A stretch of 64,000 nucleotides of DNA from Dyella sp. SG609. Lineage in GTDB: Bacteria > Pseudomonadota > Gammaproteobacteria > Xanthomonadales > Rhodanobacteraceae. Under the pieces are notes generated by a model. That model saw only the letters and a program-made list of their open reading frames with translations. It was not told the DNA's origin and searched no databases. Every line of letters begins with the position of its first letter. Within the stretch, counting starts at the first letter, position 1. Shown here piece by piece: positions 25,098-33,605 of this stretch. Both the position numbers and the translations under genes were made by a program. The stretch covers positions 186,001 to 250,000 of the forward strand of contig NZ_JAAZQJ010000008.1 in NCBI RefSeq assembly GCF_012275375.1. The letters run 5' to 3'.

Positions 25098-27869
25098 TCA
25101 GAACGAATACTTCGCCGTCAGCAGAGTAGTCATCCCCGAATCCACCACATCGGAAATCGCCAGGCTGTTGCGGCCCACGTGCGACCAGTACGTGTAGTTC
25201 CTGGTGAGGTTCGAAATCGACAGATCCACCTGGAAGCCATGCGCAAACGCGTAGCCGGCATGCAGGTCGACGCGCGCCACCGGGCGGATCCACAGATTGT
25301 CCCAAGGCTGGTTCTGGCCGAAGTAATCGTAGGTCGACACGTACGAACCGGCGTAGTGATAGCTCAGATTCACCGAGAACCCGTTCTTCTCGTAGAACAG
25401 CTCCGCATTCGCCATCAGCTCCGGCGCGTTCTGGATGCGCTGGTGGTGGAAACCATCCAGGCCCAGATCCACCGACGTCCACTGCCGCGTGGCATTGAAG
25501 CCCACACCGAAACCATCGAACGGCGCCGGCATGTCCTGGAACTTCTGCCGCAGCGCCGTTTCCACGCCATAGACCTTGCCGTCGCCACCGTTCTGCGGAC
25601 GCACGTACTGGATCGAGCCGGCGTCGGTGGTGCCCGCATTCACCGGATTGCTGCCCGATTCGTAGATATAGTTGGACAGGCTCTTGTAGAACAGCGCAGC
25701 CATCGCATGGCCGCCGTGCTGATTGCCCCATTCGCCGGAGAGGTCGAAGTTCAGCGACTTGATCGGCTTCAGGTTCGGGTTGCCCTCGGTAATCGTGGTC
25801 AGGCCGTCGGCCGACACGCTAACCTGCGAGCCGCCGCCCAGCTGGACGAAGGCCGGACGCGTATAGCTGGTCCAGATCGAGCCGCGGTACACCGCGTTGT
25901 CGCCGTCGCGGTAGTTGACGAACAGGCTCGGCAGCGGCTCGTCGTAGTGGGTGAAGTTGCGCGCGAAGTGGCCCGGCTGCTCGGTGCCGGCGTCGCGCGG
26001 CGTGCTCCAGAAGGTGTTGCGGATGTCGGTATGCTCGAAGCGCAGGCCGGGGATCACTTCCAGGTCGCCCCACTTGAAGCTGGCCATGGCGTAAGCGGCG
26101 CTCACCGTTTCGCGCGCGCGCTGGGTGTTGCAGTTCCAGTTGTTGATGTACAGGTTGCTGCAGGTGTCGAGGTTGGCGTCGGTCACGTTCGCGGCGATCA
26201 GGCGCTTGAGCGCGGCCTGGTCGATGGTGGGCACGTCGTAGCCGTACACGCCGGGGAATACCGACGAATAGCCGCCGTCGATCAGGCCGAGCGAGCCGAA
26301 GCTGCGGCCGTCGGTGTACTTGGCGGTGGTCCAGTCGCGGTTGGTGAACTCGCGGTGGGCGTCGCTGTACTTCACGCCGAACTGCAGGCTGCGCAGCGCG
26401 CCGTCTTCGAAGTCGTAGCGCGCGTCGAACTTCGCGCCACCCTTCTCCTGGCCGCTGTAGGACTTGGTCAACTGGCCCGAGCGGCGCGCATACAGGGTGG
26501 CCACGCTGTTGAGCTGCGCATTCATGGCCGGCGTCAGCATGGGGTAGGGCAGGTGGTCGGCGCCGTAGCTCATCACCGTGCCCGCGCCATAGGGGAAGTT
26601 GGCGGAGCTGTACTGGTCGTTGCGCGCGGAGATCTCCACGTGGTCCGGGCGGTCGTTGTCGCCGAAGCTGTAGAACAGGCTGGGCGACAGGGTCCAGCCG
26701 CCGAGGGTCTTGTCGCCGCCGACCTGGAAGGTGGCCAGATCCGCCTTCTCCGGGTTGGTCTCGTACCAGAAGCGGGTGGCGATGCGGCCGATCACCGGCT
26801 GATACAGGCCGGTGCTGCCGATCGGCGCATAGCTGACATTGGCGGGGATGATCTGCAGATACGTGGTGTCCTGCTCGGTCTGCGCATAGCCGTAGGTGGC
26901 GCGCGCGTAGGCGGTGAGCGTGTCGTCCACCTTCCAGTCCAGCGACACGTTGCCGCCGTAGCGCTTGGTATGGCCGGAGGAGGTGCCGATGTTCATGCCG
27001 GTGCTGAGCAGGTTGCGCACGGGGTCTAAGCCCGGCGCGTTGTCGCCCTTGGCGGTGGTGCGCGCGAATTCCCAGGAACCGTCGTTCAAGGCGGACGAAG
27101 CGGCGGCCGCTTCGCTGTTCACGTAGTTGCGCTTGTCGTAATAGGCGCTGGCATAGATGCCGAACTGCTTTTCTTGCCCGAACTTGCTCTGGAACTCGCC
27201 GGCCAGGCCGCCGCCCAGGCCGTTGTCGCCGTAGTCGCGGGCGCGGCTTTCCATGCGGCCGCTGGCGGTGACGCTGCCGCTGGTCGGCGCGCTGAAGTCG
27301 AAGGCGGTGGGCGTGCGGAAATCGATGGTGCCGCCGATCGCGTCGCCGTCCATATCGGCGGTAGAGGTCTTGTTCAATACGATGGTCTGCAGGCCCGAGG
27401 GCGGCAGCAGGCTGAGCTGCACGCCGCGGCTGTACGCCATGCCCTGCGCCACGTTCACGCCGTTGATCAGGTTGACGTTGTACTCGGCATTGAGGCCGCG
27501 CACCGAGGTGAACATGCCTTCGCCGCGCGAGGCGCCGTCGATGCCGCCGAAGTACGACTGCCCGGTATTGAACACGTTGACGCCCGGCAGCAGGCCCAGT
27601 GCCTCGGCCACGTTGTGCACGGCGGTGTACTTCAAGTCATCGGCCGACAGCACGTTAACCGTATTTACCGCATCCATCTGCAGCTGGCTGGCGTCGTAGC
27701 GGTTGGCGGCCACGGTGATCTTGCCCAGCGTGGTGGCGGCGGCAGGGGCAGTGGTGCTGTCCTGCGGGGCGGCGGGTGCGTCGCCGGCGCAAGCCACGGT
27801 GGCAAAGCCAGCGGTGACGATGGCCGCCGCGATCGCGCGCGCCAGCAGGTGATGTTTGGTCGAACGCAT
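25098..27869 (-). CDS. TonB-dependent receptor, Xanthomonas-Caulobacter type
   Basis: 923 aa from ATG 27869 (GGAG 9 bases upstream; a TTG three codons earlier is less likely). A signal peptide covers about residues 1-29. The plug domain shows the typical series NVAEALGLLPGVNVF, RGLNAEYNVNLINGVN, DMDGDAIGGTIDFRTP, characteristic of the large TonB receptor group of Xanthomonas and Caulobacter that take up carbohydrates, peptides or siderophores. The barrel ends TTLLTAKYSF with the terminal Phe needed for assembly. Unlike the receptor at 5144 it has no STN domain, so it does not signal through FecR. The ligand is unknown and no hydrolase or inner-membrane transporter is adjacent. Confidence 0.92.
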   Translation of the reverse strand: MRSTKHHLLARAIAAAIVTAGFATVACAGDAPAAPQDSTTAPAAATTLGKITVAANRYDASQLQMDAVNTVNVLSADDLKYTAVHNVAEALGLLPGVNVFNTGQSYFGGIDGASRGEGMFTSVRGLNAEYNVNLINGVNVAQGMAYSRGVQLSLLPPSGLQTIVLNKTSTADMDGDAIGGTIDFRTPTAFDFSAPTSGSVTASGRMESRARDYGDNGLGGGLAGEFQSKFGQEKQFGIYASAYYDKRNYVNSEAAAASSALNDGSWEFARTTAKGDNAPGLDPVRNLLSTGMNIGTSSGHTKRYGGNVSLDWKVDDTLTAYARATYGYAQTEQDTTYLQIIPANVSYAPIGSTGLYQPVIGRIATRFWYETNPEKADLATFQVGGDKTLGGWTLSPSLFYSFGDNDRPDHVEISARNDQYSSANFPYGAGTVMSYGADHLPYPMLTPAMNAQLNSVATLYARRSGQLTKSYSGQEKGGAKFDARYDFEDGALRSLQFGVKYSDAHREFTNRDWTTAKYTDGRSFGSLGLIDGGYSSVFPGVYGYDVPTIDQAALKRLIAANVTDANLDTCSNLYINNWNCNTQRARETVSAAYAMASFKWGDLEVIPGLRFEHTDIRNTFWSTPRDAGTEQPGHFARNFTHYDEPLPSLFVNYRDGDNAVYRGSIWTSYTRPAFVQLGGGSQVSVSADGLTTITEGNPNLKPIKSLNFDLSGEWGNQHGGHAMAALFYKSLSNYIYESGSNPVNAGTTDAGSIQYVRPQNGGDGKVYGVETALRQKFQDMPAPFDGFGVGFNATRQWTSVDLGLDGFHHQRIQNAPELMANAELFYEKNGFSVNLSYHYAGSYVSTYDYFGQNQPWDNLWIRPVARVDLHAGYAFAHGFQVDLSISNLTRNYTYWSHVGRNSLAISDVVDSGMTTLLTAKYSF

Positions 27870-28104
27870 GCAGTACAACTCCGGAGTGGGGATAAAGCCC
27901 GGCCACGGGAGGTGGCCGAAGGGAAGCCGGCCAAACTAGAGAGCATGCGTGAAAATTCCGTGGCGCCCGGATGAAAAACCCACACCAAGCTGACGCGTCC
28001 AGACGTCTAAATGAAATATGCGCGGACGGCTTCGCGCGTCATACGCACGACATATAGGTCAGCAAAAATGCCCTGGAAAGATCGATCTAAATCGATTTCC
28101 CGGA

Positions 28105-29919
28105 TCAGGCGACCTTGGCGTCGGTTGCGGCGTCGCCGTCGGCCACGACGCGATTGCGGCCACTGCGCTTGGCGCGGTACAGCGCTGCGTCCGCATCGCG
28201 GCACAGCGGCTGCATCGCATAGCCGGAAGTGGTAGTCACCGCCATGCCGATGCTGGCGGACAGCGCCACCACCTGGTCGCCGGCGCCCGCCGGCGTGGCC
28301 TCGATCGTGCGGCGCACGCGTTCGGCCAGCATCAGGCCCTGCTCGCGGCCGCAGTCCAGCAGCAGGATGCCGAACTCCTCGCCGCCGAGGCGGCCGAACA
28401 GGTCGGAGGAACGCAGCAGCGGCTGGCACAGCGAGACGACGTGCTTGAGCATGTCGTCGCCCACCGCATGGCCGTGCGTGTCGTTGATCTGCTTGAAGTG
28501 ATCGAGGTCGATGAACATCAGGCAGGCCGTGCCGTGCTTCTTGTCCAGCAAGTGCAACGCGCGGTCGGCGTCGGCGATGAAGGTCTGGTGGTTGAGGATG
28601 CCGGTGAGGCCATCCACGCAGGAGAGTTTCTTGAAGCGCAGCTGCGAGCGCTTGATGCGGAACAGCCAGAACACGATCGACACCAGCAGGAGCAGCAGCA
28701 TGGCGATATACAGGCGGCTGGTTTCCACCGCCTTGGTGTTCAAGGCCTGCTGCAGGCGCAGGATGCTGTTCTGCTTGGCCAGCGACTCGGTTTCCAGCCG
28801 CTGCACGTGCAGATGCTGCTGGGCCATCTCGTAGGCCAGCGTGCGTGCGCTGACGTCGTTGAGATAGCCCTTGTCCTGCGCGGCGTATTGCTCGTGGTAG
28901 GCCAGCGCGGCGGCGGCGTGGCCCTGGCGCTTTTCCACCTGGTACAGCACTTCGTAGGCCACCATCAGCCATTCGCTGATCTCGCCCTGGTGCGCCATGG
29001 CGATGGCGGCGAGGCCGGCTTTGCGCGCTTCGCCGTCGTTGCCCAGCATGGCCTGCGCCTGCGCGCGCTCGGCCTGCGCGGACAGCATGTGCGGATAGAA
29101 GCGATTGAGTTCGATGGTGGGCGCGACATGGTCGAGCAGGGCCATCGCCTTGGCCGGCTGCTTCTCGTCGATAAACAGGCTGCCCAGCACCAGGCGGATG
29201 CTGTTGGTGGCCACCGGTTGCTGCGCGTCGGTGCAGGCGTCGATGCCGGCCTGCACCTCGGGGCTGGCCGAATGCAGGCGCTTGCCGTTGTACAGCGCGG
29301 CCACCAGCAGGTTGAGCGGCAGGCAGCGGTTCTCGCCGGACGGGATGGCTTCGTCCATCATCCGCGCGTACTTGATCGCCAGGTCGGTCTGGCCGGCCAG
29401 GTCGAGCATCTGCGAGAGATTCATCAGCACCAGGAACCGGGTCATCGGGTCCTTGATCGCCGGCAGCTCGGAAGCCAGCCGGTTGGCCAGGGTGAAGGCC
29501 TCTTCGTAGCGCTGGTTCCAGCCCAGGTTCATCAGCAGCAGCGAGGAAGCGCGCAGGCGGATCGCGTCGTCGCCCGCGTGCTCGATGATGTCGTGCAGTT
29601 CCTGTTCCGACTTGGCGTAGTTGCCCTGGAACATCACTTCCCACGCATCGAGATAGCGCAGGCGCCAGGCATCGCGCGGCGTCAGCGGCGGGGCCTCGCG
29701 GTGCAGGCGCGCCAGCATCTGCACGAAGCGCGGATGGTCCTTGCGCTGCAGGTTCTCGGCCTGGTCGAGGAAGGCCGTGGCGTCGCCGATGGTGGACGCC
29801 GCGGCGGGTTCGGCCGCGATGGCGCCGGGCATGTCGGCATGGCCGGGCTGCGCAAGCGCGCCCAAGGCCAGGACCGCGAGCGCGGTCCAGGTCTTCAGGC
29901 GGTCTGGCAGCCGGGCCAT
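28105..29919 (-). CDS. TPR-containing membrane diguanylate cyclase (GGDEF)
   Basis: 604 aa. A signal-like N-terminus (1-28) leads into about 370 residues of periplasmic helical repeats of TPR type, a coiled-coil stretch (HVQRLETESLAKQNSILRLQ), one membrane span (LYIAMLLLLLVSIVFWLF) and a C-terminal GGDEF domain. The active-site motif is GGEEF (about residue 510), with an intact inhibitory RxxD site (RSSD) five residues before it. It should make cyclic di-GMP from GTP in response to a periplasmic signal and be product-inhibited. It begins 31 bases after the stop of the 88-aa precursor-like gene on the same strand, so co-transcription with the borosin-like genes is possible. Confidence 0.9.
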   Translation of the reverse strand: MARLPDRLKTWTALAVLALGALAQPGHADMPGAIAAEPAAASTIGDATAFLDQAENLQRKDHPRFVQMLARLHREAPPLTPRDAWRLRYLDAWEVMFQGNYAKSEQELHDIIEHAGDDAIRLRASSLLLMNLGWNQRYEEAFTLANRLASELPAIKDPMTRFLVLMNLSQMLDLAGQTDLAIKYARMMDEAIPSGENRCLPLNLLVAALYNGKRLHSASPEVQAGIDACTDAQQPVATNSIRLVLGSLFIDEKQPAKAMALLDHVAPTIELNRFYPHMLSAQAERAQAQAMLGNDGEARKAGLAAIAMAHQGEISEWLMVAYEVLYQVEKRQGHAAAALAYHEQYAAQDKGYLNDVSARTLAYEMAQQHLHVQRLETESLAKQNSILRLQQALNTKAVETSRLYIAMLLLLLVSIVFWLFRIKRSQLRFKKLSCVDGLTGILNHQTFIADADRALHLLDKKHGTACLMFIDLDHFKQINDTHGHAVGDDMLKHVVSLCQPLLRSSDLFGRLGGEEFGILLLDCGREQGLMLAERVRRTIEATPAGAGDQVVALSASIGMAVTTTSGYAMQPLCRDADAALYRAKRSGRNRVVADGDAATDAKVA

Positions 29920-29950
29920 GGCGGCGTCGATTCCGACGCGGGCGCCGTAC

Positions 29951-30217
29951 TTATTCTTCTTCTTCGGGAGACAGCGGCTTCGGCAGATCCTCGGGGAGGT
30001 CTTCCTCCTCGGTGCCCGGAGCCTGCGTGACCTGCGGCGGTTCGGATTTCTGCGCGCCGAGTTCGACGATCAGCGGCGCGCTGTCGCCGGTGCTGGCGGC
30101 CGTCTTCAGCGCCTCGGAAGCCTGCGCTTCCAGCTGTTTCGCCAGTTCGTCGCCCGGTAGGTGGCGCAACGACGCATCGCTGCCAATGGCCTCGAGCAAA
30201 TCGATGGTGTCCATCAT
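29951..30217 (-). CDS. Putative split-borosin precursor peptide
   Basis: 88 aa. Two adjacent ATGs (30217, 30214) follow GAGGGGAG. Residues 1-45 look like a compact helical leader (TIDLLEAIGSDASLRHL, GDELAKQLEAQASEAL), of the kind that binds borosin methyltransferases. A short hydrophobic segment follows (APLIVELGAQ, 47-56), then a disordered Pro/Glu-rich tail (EEEDLPEDLPKPLSPEEEE). It lies downstream of a SonM-like N-methyltransferase gene on the same strand, 179 bases away. By analogy with SonA/SonM of Shewanella, backbone amides in the hydrophobic segment or nearby would be alpha-N-methylated. The core position is inference; without the neighbour this would be an unknown acidic protein. Confidence 0.65.
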   Translation of the reverse strand: MMDTIDLLEAIGSDASLRHLPGDELAKQLEAQASEALKTAASTGDSAPLIVELGAQKSEPPQVTQAPGTEEEDLPEDLPKPLSPEEEE

Positions 30218-30396
30218 GGTTCTCCCCTCAGTCCCCTGTTTACGTTCGTTATGGTGCGGCTGCTTGGTGTCGCACGCCGGCGCGATGGATGCACCGGTCG
30301 GTTTCCTGGCCGTTCGCCGCGCCCCGAAGCGCGGCGTACCGCCGGATCACGCGGGGCGATGAGCCCCCAAAAGCATAAGCGCGCGCCGTGCCGGCA

Positions 30397-31230
30397 TCAT
30401 GCCAGCGCGCTCTCCTTGTCCAAGGCTTCCAGTCGTTCCCGCATGGCCAGGTTGAGTTGCAAGGCCCGTGCCGGCGGCAGCACCACCGTCTCCTCGGAGG
30501 TGACGGACACCTGCGGCAGCTCGCCCAGGGTCACGCGGCGGATGCGCGGCTTCTCGATCGGCAGCGTCGCGCCGCGATAGATGATGACTTCGTGGTCGAG
30601 CGGGTAGTCGCGGTGGAGCAGTTCCACCAGCAGCTCGCGGTACTTCGGGCCGGTGGCGAAGCGGCCGAGCGAGCGGTCGCCGACCAGGCCCACCTGCCAC
30701 AGCACCAGATAACCGGCGTTGTCGATGCGGCGCTCGTAGAACAGCAGCTGGCTGGCTTCGAAATGCTGGCAGCCGTAGCGGCCGGGGTCGATGCCTAAGT
30801 CCGCGTAGAGGCAATCCTCGGCGGAAATGCCCGGCTCCATATGCGCCTGGAAGCCTTCCGCGCGCGCCGTTTCGATCACCTTGTGCGGCGACCACGCGAA
30901 GATGCCCGGATGCCCGTAGAACACGCCGCATACCCGCTTGCCGGCGCGCACCTCGGTCATCATCAGCTCGACCCATTCGCGATAGGTCTTCATGCGCGAC
31001 TTGCCTTCGCGGTAGTACGGCTGAAGGCTGCGCACGTCCGAGTGCATGCGCTGCAGCCACAGCTCCACCACGCCGTCGGAAAGCCCGGCGAACACCACGT
31101 CGGCCTGCTGGATATGGCTGCGCGCGAGCGGCGTGAGATGCGACCCGAGGGTCATCCCCAGGCCGACGCAGGCGAGGCTGCCGCGGCGCGGTTCGGGTTC
31201 GTTGGCGAGTGGTGAAGGCGAGGTCGGCAT
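30397..31230 (-). CDS. Split-borosin-type peptide alpha-N-methyltransferase (SonM-like, tetrapyrrole methylase fold)
   Basis: 277 aa from ATG 31230. The protein has the tetrapyrrole (corrin/porphyrin) methylase fold: an SAM-binding N-terminal strand-loop (GSLACVGLGMTLG, 17-29), the conserved YGHPGIF loop (105-111) and MEPGISAEDCLYADLGIDPG (131-150). As I recall the family, these features and YPLDHEVIIY, LPPARALQLN match SonM, the Shewanella enzyme that methylates backbone amides of a separate precursor, better than CobA/CbiF enzymes. Candidate catalytic residues are Arg79/Tyr83 (SRMKTYREW) and Tyr105. No cobalamin or sirohaem gene is nearby. The 88-aa gene downstream is the expected substrate. 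Confidence 0.8.
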   Translation of the reverse strand: MPTSPSPLANEPEPRRGSLACVGLGMTLGSHLTPLARSHIQQADVVFAGLSDGVVELWLQRMHSDVRSLQPYYREGKSRMKTYREWVELMMTEVRAGKRVCGVFYGHPGIFAWSPHKVIETARAEGFQAHMEPGISAEDCLYADLGIDPGRYGCQHFEASQLLFYERRIDNAGYLVLWQVGLVGDRSLGRFATGPKYRELLVELLHRDYPLDHEVIIYRGATLPIEKPRIRRVTLGELPQVSVTSEETVVLPPARALQLNLAMRERLEALDKESALA

Positions 31231-31387
31231 CGCGTGATAGTAGGGCAGTTTTGTGAGCGCACGCACATCTTCATTTGTGAAAAATGAGGCCTGGCTGTCG
31301 GCACGCTGTCGCTCCGTTGGCACAGAAGATGCCAAGCAGCGCTGTCATACAGGACGGCGCGATCACGACAGCGCTGCCTATGCCGGC

Positions 31388-32308
31388 TCAGCCGACGGTT
31401 CGCACTGCACTGCGGTATGCCTTGGGCGATTGCCCGGTCATGCGTTTGAAGGCGCTGCTGAAAGCGCTTTCGGAGGTATAGCCCAGCGCCCGGGCGATGC
31501 CCGCTACCGGCGTGCTGTGCTCGCGCAGGCTGCGCTCGGCCAGGCGCATCCGCCATTCGGCGAGATAGGCCAGCGGGGTGATGCCGGCCACCGTGCGGAA
31601 ATGCAGCGCGAAGCTGGTGCGCGACATGGCGCAGGCCGCGGCCAGCTCGTCCAGGTGCCAGTCGCGCGCGGGTTCGCCGTGCATCAGGCGCACGGCCGGG
31701 GCGATGCGCGGATCGCCCAGCGCGCGCAGCCAGCCTGCCGGCATGGGGCGCGATGTCTTCAGATGCGCCCGCAATATCTGGATGAAGAGCAACTGCGCCA
31801 GATGCTTCGATACCAGCTGCGTGCCCGGCTGGTCGAGCGCACGTTCTTCCATCAGCTGGTCGAGCAGCCAGCGGAAGTTGCTGGCATGCGGCGACGCGGC
31901 CGGCACGTGGATCCACGGCGGCAGCACGTCCGCCAGCAGCTTGCCGCTGGCCGGGTCGAGCAGCACATGGCCGCCGATATGCGCGAAGTCGCGGCCGTCG
32001 CCCAGCTGCGCGGTGCCGTTGGTGCCGGCAAACACGGCCATCGCATCGATGGGCTCCACGCCGGGTTCGCTGGCCAGCACGAAGGAGCGCGGCGCCGCTA
32101 TCAGCCCGACGTCGCCCGTGTCGAAGCGCAGCGGCGCAGGCTCGCCGTCGATCAGCACCCAGCCATGGCCGCGCACCACGGCGAAGAACTTGATCTTCTC
32201 CGGCGCCGGAAAGCGGATGGCCCAGGCGCCGCCGGCGGTGAAGCCGCCGGTCAGCAGCGATTCGGCGCTGGTGAACTTGAGGATCTCGGAGAAGGGGTCG
32301 GTGCTCAT
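31388..32308 (-). CDS. AraC family transcriptional regulator
   Basis: 306 aa from ATG 32308. The N-terminal cupin_6-type domain (GGAWAIRFPAPEKIKFFAVV, GDVGLIAAPRSFVLAS) is followed by the C-terminal AraC DNA-binding domain (WHLDELAAACAMSRTSFALHF, PVAGIARALGYTSESAFSSAF). Its start lies 103 bases from the divergent reductase gene, which is its likely target. This subgroup typically controls one neighbouring oxidoreductase or efflux gene in response to an aromatic or aldehyde ligand; the actual ligand is not evident. Confidence 0.9.
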   Translation of the reverse strand: MSTDPFSEILKFTSAESLLTGGFTAGGAWAIRFPAPEKIKFFAVVRGHGWVLIDGEPAPLRFDTGDVGLIAAPRSFVLASEPGVEPIDAMAVFAGTNGTAQLGDGRDFAHIGGHVLLDPASGKLLADVLPPWIHVPAASPHASNFRWLLDQLMEERALDQPGTQLVSKHLAQLLFIQILRAHLKTSRPMPAGWLRALGDPRIAPAVRLMHGEPARDWHLDELAAACAMSRTSFALHFRTVAGITPLAYLAEWRMRLAERSLREHSTPVAGIARALGYTSESAFSSAFKRMTGQSPKAYRSAVRTVG

Positions 32309-32411
32309 GTCCGTACTGTCGCGACAGAAACTCGCACTTTCAAGCATTCAAAGTGCGGCGGGGCGCACCTAGGCTTATCCGCCCAGGCAACGCCATTCCT
32401 CAGGATTCGAG

Positions 32412-33440
32412 ATGAACAACGAAACGGTATTGGTCACCGGCGGCACCGGCTTCATCGCGCAGCACTGCATGCTCGCCCTGCTGCGCCAGGGCTACCGGGT
32501 GCGCACCACGGTGCGCTCGCTGGCACGCGAGGCGGAGGTGCGGGCGCAGCTCAAGGTGGGCGGCGCCGAGCCGGGCGAGCGGCTGTCGTTCGTGCGCGCC
32601 GACCTGGTCGACGACGCGGGCTGGGCCGCCGCCGCGGCCGGCTGCCGCTACGTGCTGCACGGTGCCTCGCCCACGCCCTCGGGCGAGCAGCGCCATGAAG
32701 ACGACTGGGTGCGGCCCGCCGTCGACGGCAACCTGCGCGTGCTGCGCGCCGCAAGGGACGCCGGGGTGAAGCGCGTGGTGCTGACCTCGGCCTTCGGCGC
32801 GATCTGCGCGGGACACAAAGATATGAAGCGGCCGTTCGACGAATCGGATTGGAGCGACCTGTCGGGCGAGGTGTGGCTTTACCAGAAGTCGAAGACGCTG
32901 GCCGAGCGCGCCGCCTGGGACTTCATCGCCAAGGAAGGGCGCGGGCTGGAACTGTCCGCGGTGAATCCGGTGGGCGTGCTCGGCCCGGTGCTCGGCGCCG
33001 ATTACTCGCACTCGATCCGCCTGATCAAGAACCTGCTCGACGGCCAGTTCGCCACGGCGAAGATCAACTGCGGCTTCGTCGACGCCCGCGACGTCGCCGA
33101 CCTGCACCTGCTCGCCATGGCCCACCCCGCCGCCAGGGGCGAGCGCTTCCTCGCCACCGGGGGCGAGAGCATGTGGATGGTCGACGTGGCCAAGGTGCTG
33201 CGCCGGCGCATGGGCGCCGCCGCCGGCAAGGTCTCCACCCGGGTGCTGCCGAACTGGGTCATCCGCCTGGGCGCCCTGCGCGACCCGGTCATGCGCGGCA
33301 TCGTTCCCTTGCTGGGCGTGACCATGAACGCCACCAGCCAGAAGGCCATCCGCCTGCTCCAGTGGGCGCCGCGCAGCCAGGAGGAGGCAATTGTGGCGAC
33401 GGCGGAGAGCCTGGTGCGGTTGGGGTTGGTGGGGCAGTAG
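32412..33440 (+). CDS. NAD(P)-dependent reductase/epimerase, dihydroflavonol-reductase-like
   Basis: 342 aa extended short-chain dehydrogenase. The nucleotide-binding motif GGTGFIA is at residues 10-16, and the catalytic YxxxK at Tyr157-Lys161 (YQKSK) with an upstream TSAFGA serine region. NPVGVLGPVLG and FVDARDVADLHLLA are typical of the dihydroflavonol 4-reductase/cinnamoyl-CoA reductase-like branch that reduces aldehydes and ketones in bacteria. It is divergent from an AraC regulator, suggesting substrate-induced expression. The physiological substrate is unknown. Confidence 0.88.
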   Translation: MNNETVLVTGGTGFIAQHCMLALLRQGYRVRTTVRSLAREAEVRAQLKVGGAEPGERLSFVRADLVDDAGWAAAAAGCRYVLHGASPTPSGEQRHEDDWVRPAVDGNLRVLRAARDAGVKRVVLTSAFGAICAGHKDMKRPFDESDWSDLSGEVWLYQKSKTLAERAAWDFIAKEGRGLELSAVNPVGVLGPVLGADYSHSIRLIKNLLDGQFATAKINCGFVDARDVADLHLLAMAHPAARGERFLATGGESMWMVDVAKVLRRRMGAAAGKVSTRVLPNWVIRLGALRDPVMRGIVPLLGVTMNATSQKAIRLLQWAPRSQEEAIVATAESLVRLGLVGQ

Positions 33441-33483
33441 AAGCCCCTCGCACCCGGAAAGTGGATCGATCGCGCCTCGATTG

Positions 33484-33505
33484 ATGGTAACCTATTAGTT
33501 ACCAT
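33484..33505. promoter_or_regulatory. Perfect palindrome upstream of antitoxin-like gene
   Basis: ATGGTAAC-CTATTA-GTTACCAT: 8-base perfect arms around a 6-base spacer, 90 bases before the antitoxin-like gene. This is the form of an autoregulatory operator of a toxin-antitoxin promoter, probably bound by the HTH protein downstream. Confidence 0.55.
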
Positions 33506-33533
33506 GTTGGCATATGCCCCGAGGAAGCACTGA

Positions 33534-33605
33534 ATGATCGAGCCACCTCACGATGAAACACTTACCAGGATCCACAGCCAGCGAGGCGTAATGCCATGGC
33601 ACTGA
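33534..33605 (+). CDS. Possible 23-aa ORF overlapping the antitoxin-like start
   Basis: ATG 33534 has GAGGA 8 bases upstream and runs 23 codons (MIEPPHDETLTRIHSQRGV and on) to a TGA that lies inside the first codons of the antitoxin-like gene. It may be a translation-coupling leader or the relic of a lost toxin gene. No homology is recognised. Confidence 0.25.
   Translation: MIEPPHDETLTRIHSQRGVMPWH

Noticed and set aside
29951-30217. Treating the 88-aa gene as an antisense shadow or plain acidic hypothetical
   Set aside because: It has a good ribosome site, a defined helical N-terminus and a position expected of a precursor peptide.
30397-31230. Annotation of the tetrapyrrole-methylase-fold gene as a cobalamin or sirohaem enzyme
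   Set aside because: No pathway genes nearby, and the length, catalytic Tyr/Arg pattern and adjacent small helical peptide fit the borosin branch better.
33505-33596. Full toxin gene upstream of the antitoxin-like gene
   Set aside because: Only about 90 bases are available and the sole frame is 23 codons without toxin features.
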